Positions 5,985 to 8,421 of a stretch of DNA of 8,421 bases are shown one piece after another (position 1 is the stretch's first letter; every line of letters starts with the position of its first letter). Source of the DNA: Limiplasma sp036645955. Lineage in GTDB: Bacteria; Bacillota; Clostridia; Christensenellales; Aristaeellaceae. The notes under the pieces were generated by a model. That model did not search any database. It was not told where the DNA came from and saw only the letters and a program-made list of their open reading frames with translations. The translations under genes and the position numbers were made by a program. The stretch is taken from contig JAVXND010000095.1 in the NCBI GenBank assembly GCA_036645955.1, positions 1 to 8,421 of the forward strand, in the 5' to 3' direction.

Positions 5985-8021
5985 TTACGGCTCCACAAAG
6001 GGGTCTTGATCTTCAATGGCCTTGGTAACCTTGGCAGGCTCAAAAGCCACGGCCTGCACCGCTTCCGCTTCGTTCGTTTCCGCCGGCTCCGCCGTTTCCG
6101 CCGTTACGCTTTCGGAAGGCTTGATTTGCTCCACGGGGCTTAGCGGCGGCAGCTCTTCGCCGCGCATAACCGCTTCAAACTCCGCGCGGCTCAGGGTTTC
6201 ACGCACAAGCAGTGTTTCCGCCACAGCCACAAGCTTTTCCTTGTTATCTTCAATGATTTTACGCGCGTTGCGGTAGCATTCGTCCAGCACGCGCTTCACC
6301 TCCGCGTCAATGGCGGCGGCGGTTTGCTCGCTGAATTCGCGGCTTTGACCAAATTCCATGCCTACAAACACTTCGTTATCGCTGGATAGGTACATGGTGC
6401 CCATGGCATCGCTCATGCCAAATTGCGTCACCATGCGGCGGCTCAAATCCGTTGCGCGCTTTAAATCGCTGGAGGAGCCCGTGTATAAATCCTCCAACGC
6501 CACCTTTTCGGCGGCATGGCCGCCCAATGCCATGGTGATCATGCTTAACAGCGCCGTTTTGCTCATGTTATCGTTTTCTTCGCTGGGCAAGCTCAGCGTG
6601 TAACCGCCCGCATCGCCGCGCGGCACAATGGTAATCAAATGCACATCGTCACACTCGGGCAGCAGGTTGCCAATCAGCGCATGCCCCGATTCGTGGTATG
6701 CCGTAATGCGGCGATCCCGTGCCGTTACCTTATGGCTGCGCTTTTCAGGACCCATTTGCACGCGTGCAATCGCGTCCACCAAATCCTGCTGGGTAATCTT
6801 TTTTTGCTTGTTGCGTACGGCCAGAATCGCGCCTTCGTTCATCACGTTTTCCAAATCAGCGCCCGTGGAAAACGGCATGCGCTTGGCCACGTTTTCAAAG
6901 TCAACATCCGCGTCCAGCGGCTTGCCGTTGCTATGCACCTTGAGAATGTCAACGCGCCCCTGCAAATCGGGGAAGTTTACATTCACCTGACGGTCAAAGC
7001 GGCCTGGGCGAAGCAATGCGGGGTCCAGAATGTCGCGGCGGTTGGTCGCGGCCATCACAATCACGCCTTCGTTCAGGGAAAAGCCGTCCATTTCAACCAG
7101 CAGCTGGTTGAGGGTTTGCTCGCGTTCATCATGTCCGCCGCCTAAGCCAGCGCCGCGGTGACGACCCACCGCGTCTATTTCGTCAATGAACACAATGGAG
7201 GGCGAAGCTTTTTTGGCTTGCTCAAACAAATCGCGCACGCGGCTTGCGCCCACGCCCACAAACATTTCCACAAAGTCCGAGCCGCTGATGGAGAAGAAGG
7301 GCGCGTTGGCTTCACCCGCCACGGCTTTGGCCAGCAGGGTTTTACCGGTGCCCGGAGGGCCCACAAGCAGCACGCCCTTGGGGATGCGTGCGCCCATTTC
7401 GGTGTAGGCCTTGGGGTTCTTCAAAAACTCAACCATTTCTTGAAGCTCCGCCTTTTCCTCCTGCGCACCCGCTACATCCTTAAAGGTAACGGTGTTCTTG
7501 GCAGGGTCGCTCACGCGTGCGCGGCTTTTGCCAAAGTTCATCACTTTGTTGTTGCCGCCGCCCTGCCGCGCCATAATAAAGTACCAAAGCCCCACGCTCA
7601 CCGCTAAAATGAGCATAAACGGCAGGAACTCCACATACCATGGCGTTACAATGGGTGCACGATAGGCAACCGTAAAGGGCAAATTGCTCACGCTGATTTC
7701 ATCAAGCACCTTGCCTTCCTTGGTTGCGGTCATTTGGCGCACCGTGTCTATGAAATCCGAGCCGATGGTGGTTTCAAAATCATAGCCGCGTTCGGGAAAG
7801 TCTGCTTCCGCAATGGTGCCGTTGCGGTAAAGGCCGACAAGAGACGAGCCGCGAATGGCGACAGATTTTACATTGTCCTCACGAATGGCCGTTAGCAGCT
7901 GAGGGTATTCAATGCGGCGGTTGACCGCTTGGCCAAATCCACCATTAAGCACCACAGCGATCAGGATAAAGGCAGCGATGAGCACCACATAGCCCATCAT
8001 TCCTCGTTGGTTTTTTTTCAA
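5985..8021 (-). CDS. ftsH: ATP-dependent zinc metalloprotease FtsH
   Basis: A membrane-bound hexameric AAA+ protease that extracts and degrades unneeded or damaged membrane proteins and some soluble regulators. With the TTG start at 8021 it has 678 residues, near the family norm. The layout is helix 1 (about 7-26), extracytoplasmic domain (27-126), helix 2 (127-150), AAA+ module and zinc protease. Seen are Walker A GPPGTGKT (221-228), pore loop FVG (254-256), Walker B FIDE (D280, E281), arginine fingers in the LLRPGRFDR segment (338, 341), zinc site HESGH (443-447) and the third ligand D519 in TGSSSDLKRAT. The segment usually reading GGRAAEE is GGHAAEK here. A tail of about 50 residues rich in Glu, Ala and Pro ends the protein. 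An upstream ATG (8084) is in frame, but AAGGAGG lies within that extension, nine bases before TTG 8021, and the added 21 residues are unlike FtsH. It is the first gene of the four-gene unit. Confidence 0.97.
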   Translation of the reverse strand: MKKNQRGMMGYVVLIAAFILIAVVLNGGFGQAVNRRIEYPQLLTAIREDNVKSVAIRGSSLVGLYRNGTIAEADFPERGYDFETTIGSDFIDTVRQMTATKEGKVLDEISVSNLPFTVAYRAPIVTPWYVEFLPFMLILAVSVGLWYFIMARQGGGNNKVMNFGKSRARVSDPAKNTVTFKDVAGAQEEKAELQEMVEFLKNPKAYTEMGARIPKGVLLVGPPGTGKTLLAKAVAGEANAPFFSISGSDFVEMFVGVGASRVRDLFEQAKKASPSIVFIDEIDAVGRHRGAGLGGGHDEREQTLNQLLVEMDGFSLNEGVIVMAATNRRDILDPALLRPGRFDRQVNVNFPDLQGRVDILKVHSNGKPLDADVDFENVAKRMPFSTGADLENVMNEGAILAVRNKQKKITQQDLVDAIARVQMGPEKRSHKVTARDRRITAYHESGHALIGNLLPECDDVHLITIVPRGDAGGYTLSLPSEENDNMSKTALLSMITMALGGHAAEKVALEDLYTGSSSDLKRATDLSRRMVTQFGMSDAMGTMYLSSDNEVFVGMEFGQSREFSEQTAAAIDAEVKRVLDECYRNARKIIEDNKEKLVAVAETLLVRETLSRAEFEAVMRGEELPPLSPVEQIKPSESVTAETAEPAETNEAEAVQAVAFEPAKVTKAIEDQDPFVEP

Positions 8022-8030
8022 GTTCAAAGT

Positions 8031-8037
8031 CCTCCTT
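8031..8037 (-). promoter_or_regulatory. Ribosome binding site of ftsH, deciding a TTG start
   Basis: AAGGAGG on the minus strand lies nine bases upstream of TTG 8019-8021, which is followed by a Lys-Lys-Asn-Gln-Arg-Gly-Met-Met start into the first membrane helix, as expected for FtsH. The same bases would encode Ser-Arg-Arg if translation began at ATG 8084, and no good ribosome binding site precedes that ATG. Confidence 0.8.
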
Positions 8038-8104
8038 GATGATGCAGTCACGCACGTGATACGCTTTTGGGGTATACAAAGCAAGCGCAGGGCGCGACCT
8101 GTTC

Positions 8105-8134
8105 ATTATACCATAGGATGATTCCAAAATACAA
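8105..8134 (-). promoter_or_regulatory. Extended -10 promoter of the ftsH operon
   Basis: On the minus strand a perfect TATAAT (8105-8110) is preceded directly by TGG (8111-8113), which makes an extended -10 element. The best -35 is a weak TTGTAT (8129-8134) at 18 bp. Extended -10 promoters tolerate poor -35 hexamers. Initiation near 8098 would give a leader of about 77 bases before TTG 8021. No CIRCE element and no CtsR heptad repeat are visible, so heat-shock control by HrcA or CtsR is not supported. Confidence 0.75.
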
Positions 8135-8136
8135 AG

Positions 8137-8151
8137 GAATTTCGTAAATTC
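8137..8151. promoter_or_regulatory. Inverted repeat just upstream of the ftsH promoter
   Basis: GAATTT and AAATTC flank three bases as a perfect inverted repeat, ending two bases before the weak -35 (8129-8134). This is where an activator, an UP-element contact or an upstream repressor site would lie. The repeat is AT-rich and could arise by chance. The regulator is unknown. Confidence 0.35.
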
Positions 8152-8298
8152 TTCATCTCAAGGGTTCCTTCGTTCAAAACCGACCGTTTTCCTTCCCCAG
8201 CATCGCCGCCCCCTGCGGCAGCTGCGCATGTGCAGCGCTTGCTGTTAAAGCCCTATGCCATATGGCTTTTCAAGCATTCCAGAAACGCCGCAAGCGCC
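8152..8298. other. Non-coding stretch with small hairpins upstream of ftsH
   Basis: I find no convincing gene here on either strand: frames are short, lack ribosome binding sites and encode nothing recognisable. It contains several small inverted repeats: AAAAC/GTTTT (8176-8190), GCCGC/GCGGC around a 5-base loop (8205-8219), and AAAGCC/GGCTTT (8247-8269) with an inner TAT/ATA pairing and a perfect GCCATATGGC core, followed by TTTTC on the plus strand. The last might be a weak terminator. No known RNA family or riboswitch was recognised, although a small RNA cannot be excluded by eye. Confidence 0.4.
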
Positions 8299-8328
8299 AA
8301 AAAGCCGCGCGAGCAAATCGCGCGGCTT
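8299..8328 (-). terminator. Strong GC-rich intrinsic terminator upstream of ftsH
   Basis: The minus strand forms an 11-bp perfect stem, AAGCCGCGCGA with TCGCGCGGCTT, around the loop TTTGC, followed by a run of T (TTTTT at 8303-8299 overlapping the stem end). This is a textbook intrinsic terminator pointing left, so it should end a minus-strand transcript entering from the right edge. It isolates ftsH from upstream transcription. On the plus strand only TTGTATATGG follows, a poor U-tract. Confidence 0.8.
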
Positions 8329-8340
8329 GTATATGGTTTG

Positions 8341-8421
8341 TCAGCATAATCGATCCTGATGGCTCCCGCCGTCCTCTGTATGGACACCATATATGGTGTC
8401 CGCCCAGTTGGCGTTCGTACC
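8341..8421 (-). CDS. Possible 3' end of an unidentified upstream gene
   Basis: One minus-strand frame is open from the right edge for 26 codons to TGA (8341-8343), 12 bases before the leftward terminator stem. The partial peptide ends in GGSHQDRLC and matches no family I recognise; it does not look like the C-terminus of Hpt or TilS, which often precede ftsH in Firmicutes. Support is only positional: the terminator implies some minus-strand transcript. Other frames are also open over this short stretch, so this may be non-coding. Confidence 0.2.
   Translation of the reverse strand, partial: GTNANWADTIYGVHTEDGGSHQDRLC
8382..8401. promoter_or_regulatory. Perfect 20-bp palindrome resembling an NrdR box
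   Basis: GGACACCATA followed directly by its exact complement TATGGTGTCC forms a 20-bp palindrome without a spacer, more like an operator for a dimeric regulator than a terminator. Its inner 16 bases have the form ACAC-C-ATATAT-G-GTGT. The NrdR box, bound by the repressor of ribonucleotide reductase genes, is described as ACAC-W-ATATAT-W-GTGT, so only the two W positions differ. NrdR boxes usually come in pairs about three helical turns apart; I see no second box within the window, and the right side is cut off. The palindrome is plain; the NrdR reading is tentative. Confidence 0.5.

Noticed and set aside
6639..7607. Two long plus-strand open frames within ftsH
   Set aside because: They lie antisense to the conserved AAA+ and protease motifs of ftsH; long antisense frames are expected from the codon bias of this gene, and their products resemble nothing known.
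8040..8070. TCACG/CGTGA inverted repeat in the ftsH leader as a hairpin or operator
   Set aside because: The arms are five bases with only two bases between them, which cannot form a stable hairpin, and the motif matches no operator I know.
8022..8190. CtsR or HrcA heat-shock operator upstream of ftsH
   Set aside because: No tandem GGTCAAA-like heptads and no TTAGCACTC/GAGTGCTAA pair were found; isolated TTGAAC- or TTCAAA-like strings do not form the required arrangement.
8382..8401. The 20-bp palindrome as an intrinsic terminator
   Set aside because: It has no loop-length spacer and no T-run on either side, so an operator-type site is more likely.

Overview
The window looks like a chromosomal segment from a mid-GC Firmicute, probably class Clostridia. 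This rests on strong AAGGAGG-type ribosome binding sites, sigma-A-like promoters, use of GTG and TTG starts, and a gene set (FtsH, a PHP phosphoesterase, a VanW/G5 surface protein, a short TtcA-like thiolase, and a PAS-GGDEF sensor with a GAF-like tail) typical of that class. Every supported gene is on the minus strand, so transcription runs right to left. I did not identify a genus.

Right edge to about 8022: roughly 400 bases without a confident gene. It holds a perfect 20-bp palindrome (8382-8401) that resembles an NrdR box, a strong minus-strand intrinsic terminator (8299-8328), several small inverted repeats, and an extended -10 promoter (8105-8134). An AT-rich inverted repeat lies immediately upstream of that promoter. 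The region ends with the ftsH leader. A short open frame ending just before the terminator may be the 3' end of a gene that lies mostly outside the window.

8021 to 2625: a compact four-gene unit, ftsH - PHP phosphoesterase - VanW/G5 protein - TtcA-like protein. The gaps are 18, 12 and 3 nt, and a hairpin terminator (2579-2611) follows. The ftsH start is best placed at a TTG (8021), because the strong Shine-Dalgarno lies inside the longer ATG-initiated frame. The unit combines membrane protein quality control, RNA/nucleotide metabolism and tRNA thiolation with an envelope protein. Shared transcription is inferred from spacing; a common function is not shown.

2531 to the left edge: a separately transcribed, incomplete gene for a membrane-anchored diguanylate cyclase. 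It has a near-consensus promoter (TTGACA, 17 bp, TATACT) and a strong ribosome binding site. The protein has an extracytoplasmic sensor region between two membrane helices, two PAS domains, a GGDEF domain with intact active and inhibitory sites, and the beginning of a GAF-like domain cut off at base 1.

Most of the window is ordinary housekeeping sequence. The most interesting parts are the regulatory sequences upstream of ftsH. I saw no CRISPR array, insertion sequence, rRNA or tRNA gene.
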